From the NCBI GenBank assembly GCA_947484175.1, contig CANKOI010000039.1:1-37813 (forward strand): DNA of 37,813 nucleotides, given 5' to 3'. Source of the stretch: Deltaproteobacteria bacterium (GTDB lineage: Bacteria > Myxococcota_A > UBA796 > SXON01). Within the stretch, counting starts at the first letter, position 1; every line of letters begins with the position of its first letter. Below are positions 1-9,600 of this stretch, in pieces. Made by a program: the position numbers and the translations under genes. The notes beneath the pieces were generated by a model, which was not told where the DNA came from, made no database searches, and saw only the letters and a list, made by a program, of their open reading frames with translations.

Positions 1-581
1 TCCACCCCAACCCGGCCCTGCGCTGGATGGCGTGGCGGCGGGTGGCCGTGGTGGGGCAGTTGCTTCGTGAGCGGTGCCCGCGGGGCGGCCGGGTGCTGGA
101 CTACGGCTGCGGCACGGGCGTGCTTTTCGAGACGGCGCTCGAGCGGGCAGGGGAGGTGGTGGGGGTGGACTTGGTGCTCGACGCGGCGCGGATGTGGAAG
201 CAGAAGCGGGGGCTCGACGCGGTGGCCCTGCTGGAGCCCGCGCAGGCGATGGCCTCGGTGGAGGCAGGCAGCGTGGATGTCGTGGTGGCGGCCGAGGTGC
301 TGGAACACATCGACGAGCCCGAGGAGGTGCTCAGCTTCTTCCGCCGCGTGCTCCGGCCCGAGGGCGTGCTGATCGTGAGCTTGCCGACGGAGAACGCGCT
401 GTACCGGTTCGGTCGGAGGCTGGCCGGCTTCAGCGGGCACTACCACGACCACAATGCGGCCACGGTTGCGGGGCGAATCGAGGGGGCCGGGTTTCGGCTG
501 CTCGCTGCTTCCAGCATCCCCTTGCCGGGGCCCGCAGCGATCTACTTCGTAGGCACATACGCGCCAGTGGCGGCACCGTGA
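1..581 (+). CDS. Class I SAM-dependent methyltransferase (5' end outside window)
   Basis: The reading frame is open from the first full codon at base 3 and reads into the ATG at 27, so the gene probably begins upstream and this is its C-terminal part. Visible motifs are the SAM-binding motif I (VLDYGCGTG), an acidic motif II (VVGVDL), and the post-II motif AAEVLEHIDEPEEVL followed by a Pro/Gly turn (LRPEGVLIVSLP), typical of Methyltransf_11/25 enzymes. The tail lacks anything that identifies the acceptor. It ends in a GTGA overlap with the next gene, implying co-transcription. The fold is confident; the substrate is unknown. Confidence 0.85.
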   Translation, partial: HPNPALRWMAWRRVAVVGQLLRERCPRGGRVLDYGCGTGVLFETALERAGEVVGVDLVLDAARMWKQKRGLDAVALLEPAQAMASVEAGSVDVVVAAEVLEHIDEPEEVLSFFRRVLRPEGVLIVSLPTENALYRFGRRLAGFSGHYHDHNAATVAGRIEGAGFRLLAASSIPLPGPAAIYFVGTYAPVAAP

Positions 582-1939
582 AGCGGTCGATGTGGGGGTT
601 GGCAGGCGCCGGCGCGTTGCTGGGGCTGGGCGCGCTGGTGTGGGGTGCCGCGCGCGTCGACTCGCCGCCGCCGGAAGCGATGCCCCGCAAGGTGGTGCTC
701 ATCGGCGTGGATGGCGCAACGTGGAAGGTGATGGGGCCGATGGTTGCGGCCGGCGAGCTGCCCACGTTCGCGCGGCTGCAGGCCGAAGGGGCCTCGATGA
801 CCTCGTTCGGCACGATGGAGTCGCAGGACTCCCCGGTGGTGTGGACGAGCGTAGCCACCGGCCGTCGCCCCCTCGATCACGGCGTGACCGCCTACACCGA
901 AGCGGTGCCGGGTGTGGGCAAGGTGCCCATCACCAGCAACAGCCGCAAGGTGCCGGCGCTCTGGAACGTGGCCTCGGCCGCGGGACGCTCCGTGGAGGTG
1001 GTGAACTGGTGGGCGAGCTGGCCCGCGGAGTCCGTGAACGGCGTGATCGTGTCCGACCACACCAACCCCGCCGCCGCGGGCTGGATGGCGGGGAAGTACT
1101 TCGCCGCCGACGCCGCCGCGCTGAAGGCTCGCCTCCAGGACACCTTTCCGCCTGAACTCGGCTCCAGCCTTGACCCCTACTGGGTCGATCCCGCCGCGTT
1201 CCCCGAGGCCGCGTTTCAGGCGCGGGCGAAGCTCAGCGACGAACAACTGCAGCAGCTCAGAGCGGCGCCCTTCAACGAGCGCACCCCCTACTCCTGGCTC
1301 AAGACGTTCTACATCCTCGACGATCCCCACGCGCGCCTCACCGCGGATCACCTCCGCTCCGCGCCCGCCGACCTCACGATGCTGTACCTGCGCGGCCCCG
1401 ACCCGGTGCAGCATTACGCCTGGAACTTCGTGGAGCCCGAAGCGTACGCCGAGGCCCCTCCCACTCTCGCCCGCGACCGCGGCCTCGTGGAAGCGGTGTA
1501 CCGGTACACCGATGCCCTCGTGGGCGACGTGGTGAACGCGGCGGGGCCCGACGCTACGATCGTGGTGGTGAGTGACCACGGAGCCGAGCCCTGCAGGGGG
1601 GCAGCGCGTGGCGGCAAGGGTCGCCCGGGATGCCACGGCGCCGCGGCGAAGGGGGTCCTGTTCATCCACGGCCCCGGGGTGGAGCGCGGCGCGCGGATCG
1701 AACATGCGAACCCGCTCGATGTGACGCCCACCCTCGCCTGGTTGCTCGGCCTGCCGGTGTCGGAGGAGATGCCCGGGCGGGTGCTGAGCGAGGCCTTCGA
1801 ACCGGAGGTGGCCGCCCGGATGCCGCTGAAACGGGTGGCTACGTGGGGGCCGCGTGCGGCGGCGAGCGAGGCTTCGACGGCCTCCCCGGCCGACGGGCAG
1901 ATGTTGGAGCAGCTGCGGGGGCTTGGATACATCGAGTAG
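578..1939 (+). CDS. Alkaline phosphatase/type I phosphodiesterase family protein, membrane-anchored or exported
   Basis: I chose GTG at 578, which overlaps the upstream TGA, giving 453 residues; ATG at 590 is an alternative. The N-terminus is a hydrophobic Gly/Ala/Leu segment (about residues 6-24) that can act as a signal anchor, so the enzyme domain should be outside the cytoplasm. The domain starts with VVLIGVDGATW (metal Asp about 45), then WTSVATGRRPLDHGV, GPDPVQHYAW and VVVSDHGAEP, and a late His in GCHGAAAKG. This is the metal-ligand order of the PF01663 two-metal phosphoesterases. The family cleaves phosphodiesters, nucleotides or phosphonates, and the substrate cannot be read from sequence. 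Pairing with a methyltransferase may mean modification of a lipid or glycan. Confidence 0.85.
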   Translation: MKRSMWGLAGAGALLGLGALVWGAARVDSPPPEAMPRKVVLIGVDGATWKVMGPMVAAGELPTFARLQAEGASMTSFGTMESQDSPVVWTSVATGRRPLDHGVTAYTEAVPGVGKVPITSNSRKVPALWNVASAAGRSVEVVNWWASWPAESVNGVIVSDHTNPAAAGWMAGKYFAADAAALKARLQDTFPPELGSSLDPYWVDPAAFPEAAFQARAKLSDEQLQQLRAAPFNERTPYSWLKTFYILDDPHARLTADHLRSAPADLTMLYLRGPDPVQHYAWNFVEPEAYAEAPPTLARDRGLVEAVYRYTDALVGDVVNAAGPDATIVVVSDHGAEPCRGAARGGKGRPGCHGAAAKGVLFIHGPGVERGARIEHANPLDVTPTLAWLLGLPVSEEMPGRVLSEAFEPEVAARMPLKRVATWGPRAAASEASTASPADGQMLEQLRGLGYIE

Positions 1940-1963
1940 GGGCAGGTTACGGTTCGCAGACCT

Positions 1964-2680
1964 ATGGATTCCGCCATGCCCCTGCTCTGCCTCGCTGCGT
2001 TCGTGCTCATGGCGTGTGGGAGCTCCACCATCGCCGCCGGCCCCTTCGACGAGGGCGCAGGCCCCGCAGACACGGGACCCGCCGACACCGGCGACGACTT
2101 TGTTCCCACGGGTCCAGACTGGTCGCAGGGCGACACCGAGCCGGAGGGCGACGGGTTGGCGAAGTGCGCATGGACGGGGTTTCAGGTGGCCCGGGAAGAG
2201 TTCGCCGGGGATGCGCAACTGCTGACCCTCATGGGCAACTCGGATCTCTCTGGCAACGTCGATCTTTGCAGCGCGATCTTCGTTTCGCGCAGCCGCGCAG
2301 GGATGGTCGCGACCGTGTACACCACCGGCGGTTCGTCGTCGTTCTCCGAGGAGCCGGTGCCGGATTTGCCCCTGTGCACGAACGGGAGCCTCCGCTACGC
2401 CGACGTCGTCGACACGCCGCTTTCGGGCTGGCACGCCGACTCCGACGTGCTCGCGGCGGTCTTTGCCGACGTGCCCTCGAGCTCGGGAGTGTGGGTGGGC
2501 GTCGTGCCGGCCGAGATGGTGCCGGACGTCAACCTGTGCTCCGGAGGGAACTACCACCTCGACGTTGGCGGATCGTCCCGACCGGTGCTCGCCGCCGCGG
2601 CGCGAGACTGCGGCGAGTCGGGCTCCTACTGTGCCGTTGCGCTGGACGCTGCGTCCGGCGAGGTTCTGGACCGGCAGTAG
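1964..2680 (+). CDS. Putative lipoprotein of unknown function
   Basis: A 238-residue protein. The signal peptide (M5 to C18) ends in the lipobox LMAC, so ATG 1976 could serve as an alternative start. It is followed by a low-complexity linker rich in Asp, Thr, Gly and Pro (about residues 25-60), then a compact region with several Cys that probably form disulfides. No known domain was recognised. It follows the phosphodiesterase by 24 bases and precedes two more lipoprotein genes on the same strand, so it is probably part of one transcription unit. It is likely anchored in the outer membrane or displayed on the cell surface. Confidence 0.75.
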   Translation: MDSAMPLLCLAAFVLMACGSSTIAAGPFDEGAGPADTGPADTGDDFVPTGPDWSQGDTEPEGDGLAKCAWTGFQVAREEFAGDAQLLTLMGNSDLSGNVDLCSAIFVSRSRAGMVATVYTTGGSSSFSEEPVPDLPLCTNGSLRYADVVDTPLSGWHADSDVLAAVFADVPSSSGVWVGVVPAEMVPDVNLCSGGNYHLDVGGSSRPVLAAAARDCGESGSYCAVALDAASGEVLDRQ

Positions 2681-2689
2681 GAGGGCGGC

Positions 2690-2833
2690 GTGCTTCTCAG
2701 AATGACCCCTTGGCTCCTTGCGGCCTGCGCCGAGGAGGCGATCGCCGTGGTCGAGACGTACCAAATCGAGGGCCGTGTCACGGACATCCGGTTCGTGGAT
2801 ATCCCCTCCAAAGTGAAGGGGGGCGCACCGTGA
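2690..2833 (+). CDS. Very small putative lipoprotein (47 aa)
   Basis: A short frame starts at GTG 2690 with a strong Shine-Dalgarno sequence (AGGAGGG at 2679-2685) directly after the preceding stop codon; ATG 2702 is an alternative start. The N-terminus MTPWLLAAC is a minimal lipoprotein signal with lipobox LAAC. After the Cys come about 33 mostly charged and beta-prone residues. The stop TGA overlaps the GTG of the next gene (GTGA), the same coupling seen elsewhere in this window. The ribosome site, lipobox and overlap support a real gene despite its size. Function is unknown. Confidence 0.6.
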   Translation: MLLRMTPWLLAACAEEAIAVVETYQIEGRVTDIRFVDIPSKVKGGAP

Positions 2834-4107
2834 CCGTCGTTCCATTCATGTTCGCCCTCGTCGGGTGCGTTGAGCGAGAGGGAGCGCAGGCGCCGACAAA
2901 TCCGCCGGTGGACGGTGACACGGCACAAGGGGATTCCGGCGTGCCCGCTCCGGACTCCGGCTACGCGCCTGCCGATTGCAGTTCGGAGCCGCGTGCTGCA
3001 CGGCAGGGCTTTGAGCTCGTCGAGAGGGTCACCTTCGAGGAAGGGGGCGGGCTCAGAAGCGTGATCAGCGACCAAAACGGGGACGGTGCGGCCGACATGC
3101 TGTTCGACGATGGTCGCGTGCTGCGCGTTCCGCTTGAGGAGGTTGATGAATCGGCACTGCTCATCGCACAGCTCCCGGGTGCGGACTGGGTCCCCGTCCA
3201 CATGTGGCTCGGCGCCGACCTTGATGGGGACGGAGTCAGCGAGGCCATCTTCGTGGACTGGACCCAAACTACGTTCACCTACCGTCTGTTTCACATGGGT
3301 GACGATCCGGTGCGAACGGAGCCGCTCTGGACAGAGACATTCAAGAATTACTGGCAGACGGGGATGACGAATGCTGCCTTCGTATCGAGCGTCGATGGCG
3401 AGGGTGGCCAGGACGTGGAGTTCAACGAATATTACGCATCGCCGGACGGGACGATGTCCATTGTCACCAACGACTCCGCCGGGTGGAGGTTGACGCCGAC
3501 TTCGAGGACGAGGGGCTACGCTGCGAACCTCGTGGGCGTAGGCGATGTGGATGGCGATGGTGCGGTGGACCTCGCCCTCGTGGAGCAGGATGTCGAGGTG
3601 ATCCGTGGGGGGCCGTTCCCGCCGCCCGGAAGCGAGGCCTTGGCCACATGGACAGACTCCGGGGGAGTCGGGCCGTACACACCTCTGGTCTTCTCCGGGG
3701 ATTTCGATGGAGACGCCGCGCACGACGTGTTCGTCCAAGACAGCGGGTGGGTGAGTCCCGGCTATGTGGTCACGGACCCGCTCCGCAGCGGCGCCCTTGC
3801 CGGCCTTGCCACCGCCTCCCTGTCCGGTTGGTACTTCGACGGGGCGGACGCCGACGGAAACGGGGTCATGGACATCGCGGGCATCGCGGAACACATGTGG
3901 GGCAATACGGTAACGTTGGTACTCGGGCCGATGTGCGGTGTAGACCCCGTGTCGGCGACGTGGACAGCGCCTGCCGATGCCTACGCCACCCACCTGAACT
4001 GGCTCGGTGATCAGGATGGGGATGGGCTAGCGGAGCTCGCGGTGCTGACGAGCGGCGCCACTGCTTCCGAGATGGTGATCCTGTCGGTGCGGCCAATCGC
4101 GCGGTGA
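2830..4107 (+). CDS. FG-GAP/VCBS-repeat lipoprotein
   Basis: The GTG start at 2830 overlaps the stop of the 47-residue gene. Residues 1-13 form a short lipoprotein signal (LVGC), followed by an Asp/Gly/Pro linker. Six spaced calcium-loop motifs of the D-x-[DN]-x-[DN] type are visible: DQNGDGAAD, DLDGDGVSE, DVDGDGAVD, DFDGDAAHD, DADGNGVMD and DQDGDGLAE. They mark a seven-bladed FG-GAP/VCBS beta-propeller of about 350 residues, as in integrin alpha chains. Such bacterial proteins are surface-exposed and bind calcium. The role may be adhesion or carbohydrate binding; no catalytic motif is visible. It converges on the GNAT-like gene with a gap of only 20 bases. Confidence 0.8.
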   Translation: MTVVPFMFALVGCVEREGAQAPTNPPVDGDTAQGDSGVPAPDSGYAPADCSSEPRAARQGFELVERVTFEEGGGLRSVISDQNGDGAADMLFDDGRVLRVPLEEVDESALLIAQLPGADWVPVHMWLGADLDGDGVSEAIFVDWTQTTFTYRLFHMGDDPVRTEPLWTETFKNYWQTGMTNAAFVSSVDGEGGQDVEFNEYYASPDGTMSIVTNDSAGWRLTPTSRTRGYAANLVGVGDVDGDGAVDLALVEQDVEVIRGGPFPPPGSEALATWTDSGGVGPYTPLVFSGDFDGDAAHDVFVQDSGWVSPGYVVTDPLRSGALAGLATASLSGWYFDGADADGNGVMDIAGIAEHMWGNTVTLVLGPMCGVDPVSATWTAPADAYATHLNWLGDQDGDGLAELAVLTSGATASEMVILSVRPIAR

Positions 4108-4127
4108 GGGCGGGCCGCGCCATGCCG

Positions 4128-5129
4128 TCACCGCGCCGGCTCGGGTTCCTCCCACGCGCGCAACAGGGCGGCGCGCTCGGCATCCGGAGTGTCGGGCTGC
4201 CAGGGGCTGCCCCACGGCTCGGGGTACAGCGGCAGCACGACAGACTGTAAAAAGGGGAGGAGCGCACGCGCGTCGCTGGGGCAGACAAGTCCGACGCCCG
4301 CCGCCCCGGGGTGGGCCTGCCGCCAGCGGGCCAGCCCGGCGAGGGCGTGGTCGCGGATGGGGGCGAGGTCTTCGGGGCGACAGTGGCAGCGGTGTACCGC
4401 CTGGAGATGGTGGACGATGGCTTCCACCCGGACCCACGGGAGGGACAACCGGTCTTCCTCCCCGACCGCGCGCACCACGGCGAGGAAGGGGAGCGGAGAG
4501 AGTGGGGTGGTGGCGAGCGCGGGGTCGCGGAAGTCCGGCTGCGCGTAGGGGAGGATTTCGGGTGGGACGAGCCCGTAGCCAGCCTTTCCGTAGGCGAAGA
4601 GTCGCACTGCACAGGCGCGGTCGGCCGGATCGACCAACTCCATCTCCGCGACGAGCAGCACCTCGCCCCGCTTCACTCCCGCCCGGTGGAGGGCGCGCCG
4701 GGCGAGACCCACGGGGGCGCAGCGCAGGAGTGAGGCTACCCCGGAGCGCCGGAAATCGGGGAAGACGAACGTGTGGGACAGCAGTACGACCGCGAGGCCG
4801 GCCGCTGCGTCGACGGTGACGAAGCAGTCGCGCACCCCCGCGAGGGCCCCGTCGCGGTCGCGGGCCAGCAAGAGGTGGTAGTGGGCCTGGATGGGGAAGC
4901 TAGGCTCGCTCAGGGAGCCGGCCTCAAACCAGCGGAGCAGCGTGTCCCGCCGCTCAATCTCGCCGGTGGGCCCGAAGACGGCGGCGAGCACGGCGTGGCC
5001 AAGTTCGAACTGCGGATCGTCGCTGGCCTCCTCGAGGGCGAAGCGGTCGAGCGCCGCGCGCACCTTGTCGGGCCGCTCGCCGGGGTAGACCTCGGCGAGA
5101 TCGACAAGGGGGATGCCGCGACCGATCAC
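4128..5129 (-). CDS. GNAT-like acetyltransferase domain protein
   Basis: 333 residues from a GTG start, 4 bases after the stop of the upstream barrel gene. The best match is to the GNAT fold: a beta-strand (VVLLSHTFVFPDF) followed by the acetyl-CoA pyrophosphate-binding motif A form RRSGVA at residues 127-132. The N-terminal about 80 residues and C-terminal about 120 residues are not assignable. The C-terminal part carries several His and Cys residues (HHLQAVHRCHCRPED). Last gene of the moaD-led minus-strand run. The acceptor substrate is unknown; classification rests mainly on motif A and the surrounding strand-helix pattern. Confidence 0.6.
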   Translation of the reverse strand: MIGRGIPLVDLAEVYPGERPDKVRAALDRFALEEASDDPQFELGHAVLAAVFGPTGEIERRDTLLRWFEAGSLSEPSFPIQAHYHLLLARDRDGALAGVRDCFVTVDAAAGLAVVLLSHTFVFPDFRRSGVASLLRCAPVGLARRALHRAGVKRGEVLLVAEMELVDPADRACAVRLFAYGKAGYGLVPPEILPYAQPDFRDPALATTPLSPLPFLAVVRAVGEEDRLSLPWVRVEAIVHHLQAVHRCHCRPEDLAPIRDHALAGLARWRQAHPGAAGVGLVCPSDARALLPFLQSVVLPLYPEPWGSPWQPDTPDAERAALLRAWEEPEPAR

Positions 5130-5133
5130 GCCG

Positions 5134-6660
5134 CTACCAGCGCGTCCGCACCGCCGCCGAAAGCACGGTGACGGTCTCGCCGCCGAGGTTCGGTGCTGCG
5201 AGCAGGTGCCCGCCTTGCAGGAGCAGCGCCGGCTGGAGGTGCCAGGTCTGCTTCAGCGGGAGGTCGCCGAGCTTGATGGCCCAGTCGATCTCGGTGCCGA
5301 GGTCGTAGCCCTCGGTGGCCTCGCCGAGGTGGTTGGTGGGCACGCCGCCGTTCCGCGCCGTCGTGAACACCTGTTGGACCGGCTTGGTGTTCCACGCGAA
5401 CATCACGCCCGCCTTCACGCTCAACCACGGCTTCGGCGTGACCTCCACCACCGGCTGCAGGAACGCTGCGTGCCGGAAAGCCCCCTCGGCTACGATCGCC
5501 TCGGCGCCGTCGGGGGCCCCGCCGCTGTGGGCCGAATCCTCCAGTTGGGCGTAGGCTGCGGCGTCGACCGCGCCGATCAGCTCGTCGAACAGCACGCTGC
5601 CGGCGTCGAAGTCGCGGTCGAAGGCGAAGTCGTTGCTCTGGCCGTCGTCGGGGTCGGCGTCGCCGCTCGCCCAGCCGGCCCGCAGCGCCGCGCGCAGCGG
5701 CAGCGCCTTTAGCTTCGCCTCGGCGATGCCGGTGAAGCCGGCCGACTTCACCACGAGGCCCTCGCGGCTGGAGTAGCTCTGGCCCCGTGAGGTGGTGCCA
5801 AAGATGCCGGCGCCTTCCGCGGCGAAGCGGATGTCGGCCCGTGCGGTGGCCACGGGCAGCTCGCCGTAGGCGTCGTAGATGTGGGCCTCGGTGGTGCGGA
5901 CGCCGTCGAGCTCGGTCTGGTTGCGGTACACGTAGTAGAGGCCCGCTCGGCCGCTCTCGCGCTCGCCGAAGATCAGCGAGGCGAGGGCCTGCCACGCTTC
6001 TTCGCCCCCTTCGAGCGGGCTCCACTCCGCGAGCTCGTCTTCCACCACGCGGTCGCCGGCCACCACGAGGGTGACGGACTCGCCGGCGATGGGGCGGGTG
6101 GCCGCGCGCAAGCGAATCACCCGGTCGCCGAAGTCGCTGCGGCCGAACTCGGGGTCGACTGCGCCGTCGTTGGCGAGCATGCCGAGGCCCCAGCGACTGG
6201 TGACGAGGCCGCCTTCCAGCGCCACGGGGCCTACCCGGCCGCCGAGGCTCAGGCGACGAGCGGTGAAGGCGTCGGGCCTAGCAAGGAGATCGAGGGACTC
6301 ACGGTGACGGGCGTCTTCGCTGCCCCGGATGTCCCACGCGTCGCCGGCGATCTGGCCGTCGAACAGGTCCCACTCGGTGCGGGCCTCGAAGCCTTTCCAC
6401 GTGAAACCGAAGCCCGTGCGCAGGCGACTGTCGAGCACCATCGATTGGCCGAGGGTGTGGCCTTCGTCGTCTACCGTGAGGGTGGCGGGCGGGAGGCTGG
6501 CGATGAGCCGCGCTTCGCCCGAGGTGGTGAACCACTCGGGGAGGCCGCGGTCTTTGGCGAGCGCCGCGGCGGCCTCGGCGGGGCTCGGAGCGCCCGTTGC
6601 ATCCTTCTCGGCGGCGCGGCTGGAATCTACCAGACCCACAGAGAGCCAGAGAGCGATCAT
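5134..6660 (-). CDS. Outer-membrane beta-barrel protein, TIGR04551-like
   Basis: 508 residues. The ATG at 6660 overlaps the stop of the upstream hydrolase gene (ATGA). The N-terminus is a short hydrophobic signal peptide ending near SSRAAE. The rest is alternating hydrophobic/polar strands with turns, and it ends in an aromatic residue (RTRW), as expected for a BamA-inserted barrel. The segment SRWGLGMLANDG and the early LPEWFTTSGEARL resemble a large deltaproteobacterial family I recall as TIGR04551; no database comparison was made. The cargo is unknown. Translational coupling to a lipoprotein hydrolase suggests the two act together at the outer membrane. Confidence 0.7.
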   Translation of the reverse strand: MIALWLSVGLVDSSRAAEKDATGAPSPAEAAAALAKDRGLPEWFTTSGEARLIASLPPATLTVDDEGHTLGQSMVLDSRLRTGFGFTWKGFEARTEWDLFDGQIAGDAWDIRGSEDARHRESLDLLARPDAFTARRLSLGGRVGPVALEGGLVTSRWGLGMLANDGAVDPEFGRSDFGDRVIRLRAATRPIAGESVTLVVAGDRVVEDELAEWSPLEGGEEAWQALASLIFGERESGRAGLYYVYRNQTELDGVRTTEAHIYDAYGELPVATARADIRFAAEGAGIFGTTSRGQSYSSREGLVVKSAGFTGIAEAKLKALPLRAALRAGWASGDADPDDGQSNDFAFDRDFDAGSVLFDELIGAVDAAAYAQLEDSAHSGGAPDGAEAIVAEGAFRHAAFLQPVVEVTPKPWLSVKAGVMFAWNTKPVQQVFTTARNGGVPTNHLGEATEGYDLGTEIDWAIKLGDLPLKQTWHLQPALLLQGGHLLAAPNLGGETVTVLSAAVRTRW

Positions 6661-9600
6661 TCGCCACCCCCCGTGTCCACGCCGTCGATCGCGGGAATCC
6701 AAGCGCACGAGGCGTCTTCGAGGCAGGGATCGTCGACGACTTCTTGGCCGCCATTCTGGAAATAGGTGGCGATCTGCATGACCATGTAGGTGCTGATGTC
6801 GAAGGCTTCGTCGGGCTCGGGGAGGGCGAACCCGTGCGAGCCGCGGGTGCTGGTGTAGGGCAGGCGCATGGCGCTTTCGCCGGCGCTGGTGGTGAGCGTG
6901 AGGCGGAGGGGTTCGTCGCTCGGGGCGCCGGTGCCGTCGTGGCCGTCGTCGAGGTCGTCGGCGTCGAAGAGGCAGCTGGCGCCGGTGTTGTCGACGTAGG
7001 GGCCCCACTCTTCAAGGCCGGAGACGACGCCGCGGTCGATGAGGTACCGGTCCACGGTCATGCCGTAGCGGTCGTCGACCGTGGTGTCGTCGATCCAGCC
7101 GGCGGCGCGGGCGAGGGCGATCTCGGCGTTCACGCTCACGATGGTGTCGCCGGGCGTGGGCACGACGAGCATGTTGCGCGGCACGCCGTTGAACGGGTCT
7201 TCGGTGAGCATGCGTGCGTAGCCGACCGGGTCGCCGCCCTCGAGCACGGCCCCGAAGATGAAGGCGGTGCGGCGCAGATCGGGGGTGCCGCGAATCTTGC
7301 CGAGCCCCTCGGCCGCAGCCACGAGCGGGCTTCCGGCGGCGAAGGTGGCGCCCTGCAGGGTGGCGTCGGCCTCCCAAGTGTCCACCACGGCGATCTCCTC
7401 GCCATCGGCGCTCTCGAAGGTGAGGCGCAGGCGGTCGCCCGCTTCGGTGTTGTCGGGAATGAGGAAGCGGGAGCCGGCGGGGGCCCCGGTCTCGGGGATG
7501 CCGGCCAGCACGCGCTTCTCCCACGCGCTCGCGGCGTCGGCGGGGATGCCGAGGCGGAAGCGGCCGTCGGCCGGCACCAGACCCTCGCGCACCTCGCCAT
7601 TGTCGAGGTTTTCGAGGCGCACCAAGCCGCCGGCGGGGAACGACGGGAGCGTGGCCACGGGCAGCTCCACCATGTCGCGCACGGAGTTTACCACCTGCAC
7701 GATCGTCAAGCTGCCGTCGTCGGCGGGGTAGCCGACGAACAGCGGCGACATCAGCCGCCCGTGCATCGCTTCCACCGCGCCGCCGATCTCGGTGCGGAGG
7801 GCCACGTCGAGCAGCCCCGCGCCGGCCACGATGGGGGCCCACGCCTTCACTTCGTCGATCACCCCCGCCGCCACCGCCACGTTGATCCCGCCCAGAGAGC
7901 CGCCGATCACGAACTGCGGCGCGCTGGGGCCGCCGATGTCAGCTGTGCCGTCGCCATCCCAGTCGCAGGCCACGGCGGTGCTGCCGTCGGGGAGCGTCAT
8001 CGTGCCGGAGCCGCAGGCCATCGTGGCGTCTACGAGACGGGCGTGGTCGACCGCGGCTTGGCGCACCATGTCGCGAGTGTGGAAGGCGTCGGCCGTCCAC
8101 TGGTCACCGCCCGAGTCGCCCACGCCGTCGTTGTCGAGGTCGCGGTACCGGCTGTCCTGAAGGTGGGTGTAGAAGGTGAGGAGCCCCTTCGCGCCGAGCA
8201 TCGCCTCGATGAGCGCCTCTTGGTCGGCGTCGACGCTGGGGCCGTGGCCGGGGTAGTCAAAGGCGCAGGCGGCCATGCCCACGCGGTTGAAGCCCCAAGC
8301 AAAGCCGAGGAAGTCAAAGCGGCTGGAGCCGTAGCCGTGGCCGAAGGACACGACGGGGGCGGGCTGCGGCACATCCTTGGGGAGCACACAGGTGAACACC
8401 ACCCGCTCCCCGCGGGCGCGTGCCCGGCCGGCGCCGAGGTCCACATCCCAAAGGTCGTCGCTGTCGTCCGCGGTCGGCCACGCCGCTTGCGTGCCATCGA
8501 GGTCGGCCATGAAGTTCGGGGTCACGAACGTGCCGCCCACGACGTAGCTTCCGAAGGCGGCGTAGTTGGCGATCAGCGCGTCGGCGCCGGCGCCCTCGAA
8601 GAGGCCGAGGTCCACGAGCGTTTCGAGCAGCACCCCCACCGGGAGGGTGTGCGGAGCCACCCCGTCGATCGCGTGCAAGGGCTCCGCGGTGAGCAATCCA
8701 GCCGGGAACTGCTCGGCCAGATCGGCGAACTCACCCCGGCCTAAGAGCCCCTCGCGCACGGCGCGCAGGTCGCCCGTGACGTCGCCGGTGGTGAACGTCC
8801 ACGCGTAGGCGACATCGTCGACGGCGAGGTCGAGGCTGGGGAGGAGGTCGTGAAGCGGCAACAGCGTGGACGTTTGTTTGAGGTGGTTCACCCACGGCCA
8901 CGGGGAACGCACGGGCGCGCCGTCGGCGCCGACGAGGCGGTTGGTGAGCACCACGGCGTAGGTGGTCTTTTCGCGAAGCGGGCGCTGCGGGCGCCAGAGG
9001 AGCGTGTCCGACTGCCGTTCGTAGAAGGTGAGCAGGTCGGCGCGGGGGTCGCCCCCTTCGGGGTACACGTTCGCCACGTCGAGCACGCCGTCGTTGTCGG
9101 TGTCCTCGCCCCAGTCGAGCACCCCGTCGCCATCGAGGTCTTCGTTGGTGGTGTCGAACACGAGGGTGGGCGACGCGGAGCGGCTGTCGTTGGGGAAATA
9201 CCGGTTGGGGTTCGGCACGTCGAGCGGGAAACGGCCCTCGCCGAAGTCGAGCGGCACGGCCTTTCCGTAGTCGGGGGAGTCGGCGGTGACGTCGATCACG
9301 TACACGGCGTCGTCGGCGAAGGCGGCAGCGCCCCGCTTGGCGTCGTCCCGGTGGCGTTCGGCGACGTTGTCGAGGTCGATGGGCGCGTCGAACCGGACGG
9401 CCATGGGGGCGTACACGCCGAAGCCCGTGAGGGTGTTCATCTTCTCGCGGGCGTCGCGCTCCATGCGTGTGGCGGCCGCGGTCGGAATGTTCAGCCGGAG
9501 TCCGGTCGTGCTCGTCACGTCGGTGCGGGTGGCGAGGTCGTTGGGGAAGGGGAGCTCGGGCAGCGGCTGGGCCTCCCAGTCCACGACGATCATCGGCCCG

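Noticed and set aside
542..2845. Long minus-strand open frame opposite the phosphodiesterase and lipoprotein genes
   Set aside because: It is an antisense shadow of GC-rich coding sequence, with low-complexity Arg/His/Gly composition and no domain, while the plus strand carries motifs.
6597..8744. 715-codon plus-strand open frame opposite the hydrolase lipoprotein
   Set aside because: Composition is typical of a reverse-strand shadow (Ala/Gly/Val/His-rich, no motif), and the minus-strand gene has a lipobox and a catalytic elbow.
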